Part shown: one piece after another, positions 52,901-61,247 of the stretch
Layout: each line of letters begins with the position of its first letter
Position numbering within the stretch: position 1 is the stretch's first letter
Source of the DNA: Spirochaetota bacterium
GTDB lineage: Bacteria; Spirochaetota; Spirochaetia; Treponematales; Treponemataceae
NCBI GenBank assembly: GCA_023438065.1
Contig: JAEXRH010000016.1
Coordinates: 223,991-287,990 of the forward strand
Length of the DNA: 64,000 nucleotides
Direction: 5' to 3'
Made by a program: the position numbers and the translations under genes
Notes under the pieces: model-generated
What the model saw: the letters and a program-made list of their open reading frames with translations, nothing else
Database searches by the model: none
What the model was told of the DNA's origin: nothing

Positions 52901-55900
52901 ACGTTTAAACGCGATCCCCGCGGCGGAATATCGCGCGGCGTACGCTTCCTCAAGCTGCCGGTATCCCGCGTCATTGAAGTTCCCCGACGCGACTTCGGAC
53001 GCGGTAGCGGGATCGTCTATCGCTTCCTTCCATTCCTTTTCGATGGCGTCGATAGCCTTTTCGATCTCGGCGATCTTCGTCTTCGTGCTCGCGGTCGATT
53101 CGGCGAGTTGCTTTCCCTTCGATTCCTCGAACACCCTCACGGTTTCCCCGAGAGAAGCAAGGGTTTCGGCGTTCATGGAGAGCCGCGCGATCCCGGCAGC
53201 GTGTTCGTTCCGCGCATTCTGATACACGATCTCGAGTTCAACGCTCCGTGAACCCGCTTCATACGCCGAGAACGCGCCCGGAAAACTCGCATCGAGCGGA
53301 TTCGCGGCCTTAAGGGCCGGGGACGATTCAAGACGCTCCTTCGCCGCTTCGAGCGCGTCTATCCCGCTCCACGAGGACACGAGCTTGCCGAGGGTCGCTC
53401 CGAGCGCGGCAAGACGCGCCGCGCTCTCGAGACCGTCGTTCACGAGCGCGTTATCGCTATAGTAGCGGGCAATACCGTCAGACTCGCTCGTTACCTCGGA
53501 TACTTTCCGAGCGGCGACGAAATCCATCTCCGTGCCGTCGATCTTCGCCGCGTCATCGGCGTTCGTGATAAACCCTTCCCGCCCGAGACACGCGCGCCAC
53601 GCGCCATCGTGGTTCTTGATTACCGAATCGAAGGCGGCAAGAACTCTCGTACGAATCGTTTCGGGAACCGCCTCCTCGTCGCCTGACGCGACCGCGCCTC
53701 CTCCCGTATCACCGGGAAAATCGCGCAGCGCCTTCGCCGCGAGAAGGTTCTCAAGCTCGCGCACCCAGGAATCAAGCCCTTCGGCGACGCTCGTCGGAAT
53801 GTCGCCCGAGTCGAGAATATCCCGCGCGCCCTTCGAGATACCCGCGATCTTCCCGATCGCGTCCGCGCGACTTGCGGGACTGAAGTTTTTCCAGATCGTC
53901 TCCGCGTTCGCGAGGGTTATCGTCCCCGCGTCGGCATACCCGAGGCCGTTCGCCGAAAGCCAGTCGCTCAAGGCCTCGATCGCGGAAGCGCGCCGCGCCG
54001 CAGAGAGCGCGGGCGAAAGCCGCGCGAATGACTCGTACGTATCGGACGCGCCCGAAAGCGCGACCCGTTCCCGGTACTCGTCCGCGAGCGCGGGAATCGC
54101 GTAGTCAACGCCCTCCGATGCGAAGACGCTTCCGCCCGCAAGATAGGTCCTGACCATGGCGTTCCCCGCGGCGAGGGCGCGAAGCTTCTCCGTCCGTTCC
54201 ACTTCGGTGAGCGCGGCGTCGATGAGGATCGATTTGATCATCTCGAGCGCGGATAGCGTCTCCCGGACGCGGGCGAGCCGTTCGTCCCCGGTAAGCTCAC
54301 TGACACGCGCTTCCCCGTCGACGATTTTCACGCCTTCGGCGAGAAGCCGGTCAAGCGTCCAGGCGAGGCGCGACGCCGTGTATCCGTCACCGGACGGCTT
54401 CGCGTACGCGAACCCCTCAGCCGAGTTCCCGTGACCGTCGACAGTTCGATACTCATCCATAGCCGCGACGAGCACCGCGAGCGCCTCGGACTCGATCTCG
54501 AGCCGTCTCCCGAAAAGGGATCGCTCGGCGTACCGCGCGCGCTCGGCGAGCTCGCCCGCGCACCCGTCGATCGATCGCGCCGTAATCGAATCGGGAGCGA
54601 CCGTCTTTATCGCGTCGAAGGCCTCCTGCTCGCTCTCGGCGAGAAGGAGCCTGATCGCCATCATCTTCCGCTCGATCGCGCCCGCGGACTCGAGGGCGAG
54701 CGTCGAGGCGACGGTCTCGAGGGTTGCCGCAAGCCGCTCGGCCGCGGCGGAAGAATCGCTCGCGGCCGCGTACCGCTCGTATGCCGACTCGAGGATCGCG
54801 TACGTCGCGTCCGATTCATCGATCAGGAGCGCGGTCGCCGCCTTCTCGAGAAACGCGCTCCTGCTTTCGTACGAAAGCGCGTCCGCGGTAAACGAGGCGC
54901 GCGCGTCGTACTCCGCCCTGAGCGCGACGATTCCCTTGTCGTCCGGGCCGCGGAGGGGATCGCCGTCGATCAGCGCGGCGATCGCCTCCGACGAGGCGGC
55001 GACGAGCGCGTCGGCGTCCCGCGCGGATGCCGCGTCGGCGAGCGCCTTTCCCGCCCTGGCGACGCTCCCTTCCTTCGAGTCTGACGCGCGAAGCCGCGCG
55101 AGAGCCTCGTAATACGAGCGAAACTGCCCCGTGTAGTATTCGGTCGAGTCGAGCGAGCTCGAGAGGATGAGCGCGGAGTAGATCCGCTTCTGGTCGGCAA
55201 GGAGCCCTTTTTGGGTCTCGAGACGCTCCCGTATCCTCGCGATCGCCGCGTTCTTTTCGTCGATGGCGTCGTTCACCGCCTCAAGGTCGCGCACCGAGAC
55301 GCGATAGTCCTCAAGCGCCCGAGAATACGAGTCGAGCGAGGCATTGTACCGTTCGAGCGTCTCGGCCTCGGTTTCGCGCGTATAGTCGTTCGTGACCGCG
55401 TACTCCCGCACCGCCTCGGCGACCGCGAGCTCCTTTTGCCAGTAGGCGCTCACCGCGCGGGCCTTCAAAAGCTCGACCTGATAGTCGTCGAGATAGAGCC
55501 CTTCCCATCCGTACTCGTCGAGAAGCTCCTTGATCGGTCCCGCGATCGTCCGGTCCGAGCCATAGCCTCCCTCGGGAACGCGCTTCCCCTCGAACACCAC
55601 GAGCCCGTAGCTTTCCGTAAGCGCCTCGTTCTGCGCTTCCGCCTCTGCCTCGTACCGCGCGTACACCGTCTCTATCCAATAACCCGCCTGCGAGAGCGAT
55701 TCGCGCGAGGCGGCGCTGAGCGAAAGCGTGCTCTTCATCGTTTCGGTAATTCGCGCGAGAAAGTCCGCCCGAAGCGCGGCGATCCGTTCGGCCGAAAGGA
55801 CTTCCTTAAAGGTCTTTCCGTCTCCGACGTCCTTAAGCTCCCCGTAAAGCGCGTCCCCCGTGAAGTCCGAACCGGATATCGTATCCGATACGTCCTTATC

Positions 55901-57610
55901 CATGTATTTGTCGAAGGCCTCGCTCGCCTGCTCGTTCAGGACGGTTTGCCAGTATTCCTCTACCAGCGTCGCGTATCCTGCGCCGTCCTTCAGCAACCCC
56001 CGCGACAATCCGTTCGCGATAAGGGCTGCACGCTCTGCCGGTGAAAGCCGTTCCGTTTCGCATACCTTTCCGAGCGCCATGCGCTCGATGCTCGCCAAAA
56101 GATTTTCCGTATACGGTTTTCTTCCGGATACATCAGAAAGATCAATGGTACCCATGAGGGTAGACAGCCTGTTCGGTCGAAGCTTGTGTTCCGCCACCCG
56201 AAAGAGCTCGGCCCGCATCGCGTTCGCGTCCCACGAAATCCCGTCGAGGGAATACTCGCCGTTTCCCGAGAACGCGCCGATCCAGTACTCCGCGCCCTCG
56301 CGCGCGGTATTCATCATCCCGAGCGAGCGCTCGAGCATCCCGACCATCGTCTCCACCCGCTCCGCGAGATTCCCCTCGTTCGCCGCGATGCTCTCGTCGA
56401 GCTCGCTCATCGCGGCGACCCGCGCGGCCTCGAGCTCCTCGAAACGCCGGTCGAACCGGGCCTCCGCCCGCTCGCGGACGCTTTTCAGTTCCTCGAGCCA
56501 GGCGCCCTCTTTATCCTGCATCTCGCGAAGCGCGTCGTTCCACCGCTCGATCCCGTCGGCGAGATCGACTCCCGCCTTCCGCTCCCACTCGATCCGCCGC
56601 GCGAGAAACTCCTCGCCCGAGCGCGCCCACAGCGCGAGACCGTTCTCGAGCGCCGCGCGGAACTCCGATTGCCAGGCATCCCCGTCGATGACCTCGCCGT
56701 CGCCCGTGACCGCGCCCGCCTCTTCGTCAAGCGCGTTCGCGAGTTCCGAAAGCGTTGCCTCGAGCGAGGCGTTCGTCTCGCCGATCAAGGCGGCGACCAC
56801 CGCGCTCGCGTCCTCGCCCTCGCTTTCGAGTCTGAGCGAGGCCTGGTCGGTGAGCCGATAGTGCCGATAGTCGGATTCCTCAAGGGCGAGAAGGGTATCG
56901 AGCTCCCGCCGTTTCCCCGCGCCGAGCTCATCGAGGAGGAACCGGCCCGTCCGCCCGAGTTCCGCGCGCCGCCCCTCGTCCATCCCGGAAAGGAGCTCGC
57001 CCAGCGCGCCCGTCGCGCGCGTTTCCCACTCCGCGACTGCCTTTTCCGCGATGGCGCGCGCGGCCGTTTTCCAGGACTCGAGCTCTGCCGTAAAACCCGC
57101 ATCGCCCGCGACCGGTTTCCTCGCCGGATCGCCCGCCGCGTCGACCGTTACCCGTCCCGCGTCGTCGAGCTCGAAGATCCCCGCGAGCTTCGTCGCGCCG
57201 ATCGCGTCGAGGGTCGCGACCCAGTCGACGCCCCCGACCGTCCCGACGAACCGCCCGAGAAGCCAATCCCCGAGCCGGCGCTCGATTTCGGCCGCGACCT
57301 CCTTTCCCGCCTGCACCCGCAAGGATGCAAGATCGATCCCGGCCTCAAAAATCGCACGGGCCTGCGCGTCCCACTTCGCCATGACCGCCTCGCTCGCCTC
57401 GCCGGAGGCGGCGAGCCAGTCGTTTTCGCGGTCCATCCCGTCCGCGCGGTCGAGGTACCGGTCAAGGAGATCGAGATCCGGGGGAACCGCGCCCGAGGCG
57501 AACGCCGCGGCGCACGCGATGCCCGTCGCCGCCACAACCGCGAGCCGCGCGCATCGAGAAAAACGCCGCGCGAACGCCCGCCGCGCGACGGCCAGAAAAG
57601 CCCTTTTCAT
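46949..57610 (-). CDS. Giant secreted repetitive protein with NlpC/P60-like C-terminus
   Basis: A 3553-residue protein. N-terminus: basic signal peptide ending AAAFASGA. Residues about 60-2700 are mostly coiled-coil, rich in Ala, Glu, Lys and Tyr. From about 2720 comes a conserved module (FVDWVGYAPVMK, YSRRLWDDRGSWMAAPTIRSV, DDAVFTMMDVSNGMDPLAAAEG) shared with the second giant protein and resembling the large Leptospira TIGR04388-type proteins. A HEAYRDG motif follows near 3147. After about 3227 composition turns AT-rich, and the last 150 residues look like an NlpC/P60 peptidase: YVYGSENPYNN, GVDCSGGPQFGL (Cys3417), ISHIQTLV (His3470). AAGGAG precedes the ATG. Secreted or surface cell-wall effector is the best guess. 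Confidence 0.8.
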   Translation of the reverse strand: MKRAFLAVARRAFARRFSRCARLAVVAATGIACAAAFASGAVPPDLDLLDRYLDRADGMDRENDWLAASGEASEAVMAKWDAQARAIFEAGIDLASLRVQAGKEVAAEIERRLGDWLLGRFVGTVGGVDWVATLDAIGATKLAGIFELDDAGRVTVDAAGDPARKPVAGDAGFTAELESWKTAARAIAEKAVAEWETRATGALGELLSGMDEGRRAELGRTGRFLLDELGAGKRRELDTLLALEESDYRHYRLTDQASLRLESEGEDASAVVAALIGETNASLEATLSELANALDEEAGAVTGDGEVIDGDAWQSEFRAALENGLALWARSGEEFLARRIEWERKAGVDLADGIERWNDALREMQDKEGAWLEELKSVRERAEARFDRRFEELEAARVAAMSELDESIAANEGNLAERVETMVGMLERSLGMMNTAREGAEYWIGAFSGNGEYSLDGISWDANAMRAELFRVAEHKLRPNRLSTLMGTIDLSDVSGRKPYTENLLASIERMALGKVCETERLSPAERAALIANGLSRGLLKDGAGYATLVEEYWQTVLNEQASEAFDKYMDKDVSDTISGSDFTGDALYGELKDVGDGKTFKEVLSAERIAALRADFLARITETMKSTLSLSAASRESLSQAGYWIETVYARYEAEAEAQNEALTESYGLVVFEGKRVPEGGYGSDRTIAGPIKELLDEYGWEGLYLDDYQVELLKARAVSAYWQKELAVAEAVREYAVTNDYTRETEAETLERYNASLDSYSRALEDYRVSVRDLEAVNDAIDEKNAAIARIRERLETQKGLLADQKRIYSALILSSSLDSTEYYTGQFRSYYEALARLRASDSKEGSVARAGKALADAASARDADALVAASSEAIAALIDGDPLRGPDDKGIVALRAEYDARASFTADALSYESRSAFLEKAATALLIDESDATYAILESAYERYAAASDSSAAAERLAATLETVASTLALESAGAIERKMMAIRLLLAESEQEAFDAIKTVAPDSITARSIDGCAGELAERARYAERSLFGRRLEIESEALAVLVAAMDEYRTVDGHGNSAEGFAYAKPSGDGYTASRLAWTLDRLLAEGVKIVDGEARVSELTGDERLARVRETLSALEMIKSILIDAALTEVERTEKLRALAAGNAMVRTYLAGGSVFASEGVDYAIPALADEYRERVALSGASDTYESFARLSPALSAARRASAIEALSDWLSANGLGYADAGTITLANAETIWKNFSPASRADAIGKIAGISKGARDILDSGDIPTSVAEGLDSWVRELENLLAAKALRDFPGDTGGGAVASGDEEAVPETIRTRVLAAFDSVIKNHDGAWRACLGREGFITNADDAAKIDGTEMDFVAARKVSEVTSESDGIARYYSDNALVNDGLESAARLAALGATLGKLVSSWSGIDALEAAKERLESSPALKAANPLDASFPGAFSAYEAGSRSVELEIVYQNARNEHAAGIARLSMNAETLASLGETVRVFEESKGKQLAESTASTKTKIAEIEKAIDAIEKEWKEAIDDPATASEVASGNFNDAGYRQLEEAYAARYSAAGIAFKRLEEEKHGLKVAKAVYEYASTPYLRVSDEADSGKTVMPTSGKHSAVDPDTRFAEVLSRSRCADAAVDALEELYGNKNKEQCKSLYERDAKYRALKDNYETMYRGKLAAAQAQCLLDTEIARAKARYERAKVAYEDSIISTSSAPVKFEESGDKSVSGWIAGLRDELESGTAQRIFDSLRIVNGTVSFSGEGTLDENAVADYFTRKDGEPYSAFELELAKWLEQNGDKVESMSKWSYALSWEEISLSGGYQSWQEYYTAAEDYMLAHENNPYFISAFYLDTSSLRNSYSSQLGALLGKTLLAGHGGAGRDEDLETAVYATADKVDWLFSKIKDSYAAVKDTKDYTFFKLVSLYRLYAGNQAESPLRFLHGSFATGFYSKAHDVCQSNGTDSWFDKPAWHNARDIAVEKRDNARRAVQNTHAAMTTTKTGITIRKNDYDASKAAYTTLLGGDSESGGSSVTFEELLTAIVTASGNSAAKPLDDILRLAGYAIDTKTSETTKREYLRKTLTANGTIDVPKTSRTVSTYLDSIVASYGARISEAQTKLDTYLYSDGAGGGDDKKGIAILQEERERELREAYARFVAVGIIPDEHADLAIVSKWESVLEVAARNPEGDSASVAAQAGTFLAAIKDETDVSPAVVRLRDAWTGWLAAKKGTSEEKLAGNELATAFTVVVAGYRAGLDWKSALTAAYDRTGETATSGHVFDSREDSLRTYDLYSDILGDLQSEKSHVREVGREEVTASLRDALAAINANRLAAYMAVRASRWDVLTAELTGEREQFDAQMDAIASRGKTAWNRAVDSLTSAAKAWQTSFERNYERKSAAWETRYLAFIERKNQWATDLACQALSLGDKAILDRIPTLTGDAIREASDFIVADVVEAPDPDALIASVLDQDLLSTLLESAKRSSSSVASFSPAVFQTLRRDTRNGARILERVREWQTSEDDELEARLAFLQYSKAIDTLKEARGEVEKSLDDSNEDTWRGFRNMFLDSGFRQTGDNFTKKTTVGATLMDNLYETHTIKGYERFKTEIKDFTRDFAAPEGIAWADIGPEGMNALLQQALEAVPKEYNRLYGERDKDGNLLGATYERQFQKNERHAETRSRYDEATRRYVTYLVEKTKKINAAENVNLDAYKKYIEDSEEPGSTERVIIKKSGEFVDWVGYAPVMKDDADPTLDLGDWKRNVKYEGAGQTGEIMGFFIQHRMIESVGKAEARQPFYSRRLWDDRGSWMAAPTIRSVVDMAMTIVATAVAPGPGALALNTALNTVDDAVFTMMDVSNGMDPLAAAEGLVKKAATSYATAKINLGFNGFTDGGVVHPGLLQKLGLQGNVVGSTLLKGAEVMTTNIASSGMNAFSVSSMFDGGPLFDTDAFVEGSFGTNAMASVMSGMAGTYVSGKLNELNLGKDAIKVNGFNTGQIKDVGGIGTLVGGVSGSAVTYGVTGNATLNLARINGVGIMEMHLGNDGFGMNFGMNGTDMSLGSLYGAVKGLQHLEKNKKIEAAAKDNRMDVATALRSQYGFGDRMALEQLDGVLSGTTILRDGTGLPERARGETTTENGKRVVYLAGYHEAMTTEEQLTMGITLQHEAYRDGIASGNNMTETQLATYAHTLIAERMTYDPRYAALMGNLISRDSTLATDLAMLNKSREHHDGSYFASYVDSTYDSSKDYWRVTKDKDGKVIKVQDDGDKTHITFVDDNGNQQGDTTQTSGSLSLQIAKLAKSGQTKSEINDIMVASGLDWNNQSGWFSSSDSGQYYQPWGSLSGNMFGLLNTTSSNIVDRIKAQMLQEKREPNIEKMNESEKVEYYQEQLTLSDRMVSNPVETNFALTQLGLVGEDYVYGSENPYNNNESGVDCSGGPQFGLRLQGYILPSRETAAGFISKYCAKVTDGTRYPGDVRALYEGTDISHIQTLVDQNARVNPTGVKANTIRNPGTVNLYTSQLPSSGAIFRLNLERLEQYYDSSLNVVGGRLNPSQLDRAWEKLLRWENALQ

Positions 57611-57706
57611 CGCCCACCACTCCTTTTTCCCGGTGAATCACTTCGGCGGGAATCGGGAAAATGGCGGGAAAATGGCGTTTATTTTTCGATTATCGCGCCC
57701 ATGGTA

Positions 57707-58450
57707 TCAGTACACCATGACGCGCTTCGCGTAGGTCGGACCGAAGAAGGAAACGAGCATCCGGTCGAGCGTCCCGTCCGCCTTGATCGCCGCGAACCCG
57801 CGACGCGCGCTCTCGAGAAGACGATCGCCCCGTACGCCCGGCTTCGCGTACAGCCCCGTCCCGATCGTCATGTAGGCGAAATCGGTGAACGTGAACTCGC
57901 TTTCCCTGCCGGGGAAGAGTCTCCGGATGGTCAAAAGCCCCCCCACGTCCGCCGTCGAGACGAAATCGACCCTGCCGGCCTCGAGCTTCAGGAACATCGT
58001 GTCGAACGGCCCCTCGTCGACCACGATCCCCGCGGCCTCGAACATCGCCCGCAGGGGAGAATTGATCACCGTCCCGACCTTCTTCCCCGCGAGATCCTCG
58101 AGCTTTTTCATCGGGACCGCGGGCTCGTTTCGCGCGAGGTAAAAGAACACGCCCTTCGCGGCGAGAAAATTCACGTGAGGATGCTGCTGCCCCGGGGTGT
58201 TCGAGGGAGTGACGTAAACCTCGAGACCGTCCGTTTCGAGCATCTTGAGCATCCGGCCGATCGGGAGCCAGTCGTACTCGACCTCATACCCTTCCCGCTT
58301 GAGCGACTCGGCGATCACGAGGTTCACGATCCCGCCTTCAGGGCCGAGAAGCGGCGGCTGGGATCCGATCGAGATCGTGACCTTCTCGGCATGCACGGGC
58401 AGGACGGCGAGGGCGAATGCGACACACAGGGTTATGGCGAGCGTTCTCAT
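57707..58450 (-). CDS. Family 3 solute-binding protein
   Basis: The 247-residue protein has a signal peptide (LAITLCVAFALAVLPVHA) and the family-3 binding-protein fold: VTISIGSQPPLLGPEGGIVNLVIAESLKREGYEVEYDWLPIGRMLKMLETDGLEVYVTP, KKLEDLAGKKVGTVINS, and LKLEAGRVDFVSTADVGGLL. There is no adjacent permease. It is divergent from a second binding-protein gene; both lie between the two giant-protein loci and may be sensory or scavenging proteins. Confidence 0.82.
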   Translation of the reverse strand: MRTLAITLCVAFALAVLPVHAEKVTISIGSQPPLLGPEGGIVNLVIAESLKREGYEVEYDWLPIGRMLKMLETDGLEVYVTPSNTPGQQHPHVNFLAAKGVFFYLARNEPAVPMKKLEDLAGKKVGTVINSPLRAMFEAAGIVVDEGPFDTMFLKLEAGRVDFVSTADVGGLLTIRRLFPGRESEFTFTDFAYMTIGTGLYAKPGVRGDRLLESARRGFAAIKADGTLDRMLVSFFGPTYAKRVMVY

Positions 58451-58601
58451 GAGTCAAAGTATGCCTCACGGGAAACGATCCGTAAAGGGAAAAAGGGAGC
58501 GGGCCTCAAATCCCGTCCCATTCACGTTTCGCGCCCGCGTTATTTTGCAAATCGAGGAAAAATCCTTCATACTTCAGTAAGCGATGCAAGGAGGATGAGA
58601 C

Positions 58602-59360
58602 ATGAGACAGCGAACGGCACTATTCTGCGCGTGTATCGCGCTCGCGTCGTTAACCTTCGCCCAGACGCCGCTTACCGTCAGCCTGAGCGAGTTCCCTCCG
58701 CTGGGCACCGCGGGCATGGAAGGCAACGGCATCCTCGGACAATTCGTCGACGAGGCATTCAGGGGCAAGCGGTACGAGATCTCGTACGACTACGTCCCCT
58801 TCGCGAGGATCGTCACGCTCGTCGAGCAAAACGCGGTTCAGGCCGCGTTTTTCAATCCGCTTCAGGCGGACGAGGAAAAGTACTTCGTTAAAACGATACT
58901 CTCCAACAGCATCGTCTTCTTTTACAAAAAATCGCGGTTTCCCGAAGGCTTGACGTTTCGGGACCTCGCCGAGCTCGCTAAGTACAAGATCGGCATCGTC
59001 AGGAGCGCGCCCACGATACCGATGCTGGAGGACGCGGGGTTAACCCTTGACCGCGCGGACACCGAGTTCCTGAATTTCAAAAAGCTTCAACACGACCGGA
59101 TCGACCTGGTTTCCACCATCGACATCCTCGGTTGGTACGCGTTGCAAGAAAACGGGATGAATCGGGACGGGTATGGCATAACGAAACCGATTGTCCTCGT
59201 CGAAAGTTGCCTGATCATCTCGCGGACCAGCCCGGACGCGCGGCGAATCCACGCCGATTTCGTATCCGGCTACGAGAACGCGAAGCAACGGGGTCGCCTC
59301 ACCGAAATACTGGAAACGATCTATGGCCCGGGAAACGTGCCGAAAAACGCGCTTCCGTAA
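58602..59360 (+). CDS. Family 3-like solute-binding protein
   Basis: A 252-residue periplasmic protein with signal peptide (TALFCACIALASLTFAQ). The body follows the family-3 pattern (LTVSLSEFPPLGTAGMEG, FVDEAFRGKRYEISYDYVPFARIVTLVEQNAVQAAFFNP, DLAELAKYKIGIVRSAP, KLQHDRIDLVSTIDILG). AAGGAGG precedes the ATG. It is related to, but clearly different from, the divergent neighbour at 57707. The final residues are followed by repeat copy B. Confidence 0.8.
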   Translation: MRQRTALFCACIALASLTFAQTPLTVSLSEFPPLGTAGMEGNGILGQFVDEAFRGKRYEISYDYVPFARIVTLVEQNAVQAAFFNPLQADEEKYFVKTILSNSIVFFYKKSRFPEGLTFRDLAELAKYKIGIVRSAPTIPMLEDAGLTLDRADTEFLNFKKLQHDRIDLVSTIDILGWYALQENGMNRDGYGITKPIVLVESCLIISRTSPDARRIHADFVSGYENAKQRGRLTEILETIYGPGNVPKNALP

Positions 59361-59427
59361 GCGGGTGGCGCTGACGAATCCTTCCGCCGCAGTGGTGAAG
59401 TCCATCCCGTTGAAGAAGTCGAACGTA

Positions 59428-59800
59428 GGAGGGGACGCGGATCGAAACGCGATCGCGCCCGTGAGGTGTCGGTCGACTCCGATTCCGGACGGCTTGCGGT
59501 TTACCGCTCGCGATCGCGGCACCGGGTCATGAGGCCAAGAATCGGCGCAGGGGCTCAAAGCGTTGTGAATTGTTCACTGACTCGCCGAATTGGCCTTCAT
59601 GTCCCTGAGGTGCCGCGCTCGCATAGGCAATCCACACGAGAAGCCGTCCGGGATCAGAGGGGATTCGCATAGTCACGGGTGCAATCTTTTCTGGTCGTCC
59701 CCTTTGGTGTAAGTACGTCTCACGCGGCTTCCCCTGGCTCCAAAAGGCTCCGCCGCGACGCGGCGAATCCTTTTTCCGCCACCCCTTCGTCCTTTATTCG
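59428..59800. repeat. 373-bp dispersed repeat, copy B
   Basis: Direct copy of the repeat at 45922-46294. It lies beyond the partner gene of the second giant protein, the same relative position as copy A. The remaining gap (59361-60189) has no supported gene. At 60005-60020 AACCCGACTCGCGCCC appears; its reverse complement lies beyond copy A at 46393-46408, so the outer flank is inverted between the two loci. Confidence 0.85.
59742..59775. terminator. Terminator-like hairpin in repeat copy B
   Basis: AAAAGG-CT-CCGCCGC-GAC-GCGGCG-AA-TCCTTTTT. The central stem CGCCGC/GCGGCG is perfect; A and T tracts flank it, so it could act on either strand. Confidence 0.55.
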
Positions 59801-60189
59801 AAATATTCTGGTTGTCTTTTATCGCAATAGTGATTGTTGTGCCAAAGAACTTGATGCTATGTGAATTGTCGTAATTGCGTTCATGGTCTTGACCAGAGCA
59901 AGAGGGGGTTCGCTACTCGGCAAGCAAATATAATTTCACAAGTCGATGACTTTCATGTTCATTATCGATCTACGATAATTATCACTGGCCATAAGAATGA
60001 GTTCAACCCGACTCGCGCCCGAAGGCGTTTGTGGGTTAATAAACGTATTATAGGCAACTAACAAACAGCGTATATTAAGAGGATCGATCTCAAAAAAAAA
60101 GCCCTCTATTTTATATAATCTGATCCAACTCTAGCAGAAGTTTCCCTTCTACAGAAACACAAGTGTCTTATAATGATATTGCCACATAG

Positions 60190-61236
60190 TTAATATTTTA
60201 AAAAACCCGTACTCTTAAGATGCTTTTCAACCTCTGACTCCATCTCACGTTTTGTTCGAAAATCACGCTGAGGCAGGAATAACTTGGTTATACAAGTATC
60301 ATCGTACTTTGTGCCATTATAGACATCAACAATGGTAATATGAATTTTAGCAGTACTTTGTGGTAGGACAATCTCATGGAACTGAACAACATCTTTAATT
60401 ACTGTCACCGTTGAGAATGGTGGATCTTCAGAATCTATTTTGATTGTCTTTAAGCGGTTATTTGCCTTATAGAGATGACGATTGGTCATATCTACGTAAC
60501 CATTAAGGATATAAAACTTGTCTGAAGATCTTTCGAACTCAACATCAATGTATCCTCCGATACCAGGCCCCTGTTCTCCTTCCGCCCAAGGCGGAAATAC
60601 TTGATTGAGTCCAAAGCTATATTCATTATCAATCGTTACGGCGATTGGATTTTTCATATTCTTTGCTTCATATACTATATCTTTGCCTTTGACAACCTCC
60701 TTGAGTTCAGACCATGCGCTGATAGATTTTATGCCATCTTCAAGTAAACCAACATGAGGCAGTTCCGCCCATTCAGAAGTTCTGTGTTGAACACCCCGCT
60801 TGATTGCATTTAATACAGAACCCAGAGCTTCAGACTCTATCTTTGCAAATTTTGGATCAGGACTTGAATAATCATTTACTAAGAACCACCCGGCCCCAGA
60901 TAAAACAACGATTTTATTAGTACTTGTCCCATCGCTAAACTGAATTGGATCGACTTTAAGAAATCTAAATCCCTGCGAATCTATTGACATTTGACTTAAG
61001 TGATAGATTCTTTGATATTCTTGAGAACCAGTAATGTAATCACCTTCCCACAAACAGTTGCTCGGAATATAATCTACATAGTCCGCATAAAATCCAATAT
61101 GCTCTCTTTTGCATGAGTCAAAGTTATAATACCAAAGGTCCGGAAAAGTAGCCTGTTTCAAGGCATGTAAATCCTGTGCTATCATCGCAATTTGTAATGC
61201 CATAAACACCATTGCTATGATAATTTGTCTAATCAT
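60190..61236 (-). CDS. Exported partner of the second giant protein (putative immunity protein)
   Basis: A 348-residue protein starting MIRQIIIAMVFMALQIAMIAQ, a signal peptide. The mature part is AT-rich, strand-rich and has no family I recognise (CKREHIGFYADYVDYIPSNCLW; GWFLVNDYSSPDPKFAKIESEALGSVL). AAGGA lies eight bases before ATG 61236, so this start is favoured over one at 61266. The gap from the giant gene stop is 11 bases. By position it is the counterpart of the lipoprotein at 46479, though the two share no sequence, as expected for cognate immunity proteins. Function is inferred only. Confidence 0.65.
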   Translation of the reverse strand: MIRQIIIAMVFMALQIAMIAQDLHALKQATFPDLWYYNFDSCKREHIGFYADYVDYIPSNCLWEGDYITGSQEYQRIYHLSQMSIDSQGFRFLKVDPIQFSDGTSTNKIVVLSGAGWFLVNDYSSPDPKFAKIESEALGSVLNAIKRGVQHRTSEWAELPHVGLLEDGIKSISAWSELKEVVKGKDIVYEAKNMKNPIAVTIDNEYSFGLNQVFPPWAEGEQGPGIGGYIDVEFERSSDKFYILNGYVDMTNRHLYKANNRLKTIKIDSEDPPFSTVTVIKDVVQFHEIVLPQSTAKIHITIVDVYNGTKYDDTCITKLFLPQRDFRTKREMESEVEKHLKSTGFLKY

Positions 61237-61247
61237 CTCGATTTTCC

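Noticed and set aside
46381..60060. Integron attC-like sites at the ends of the repeats (GCATAAC...GTTAGCC and AACCC...GGGTT)
   Set aside because: The spacing is too short for attC, core motifs mismatch, and no integrase gene is visible.
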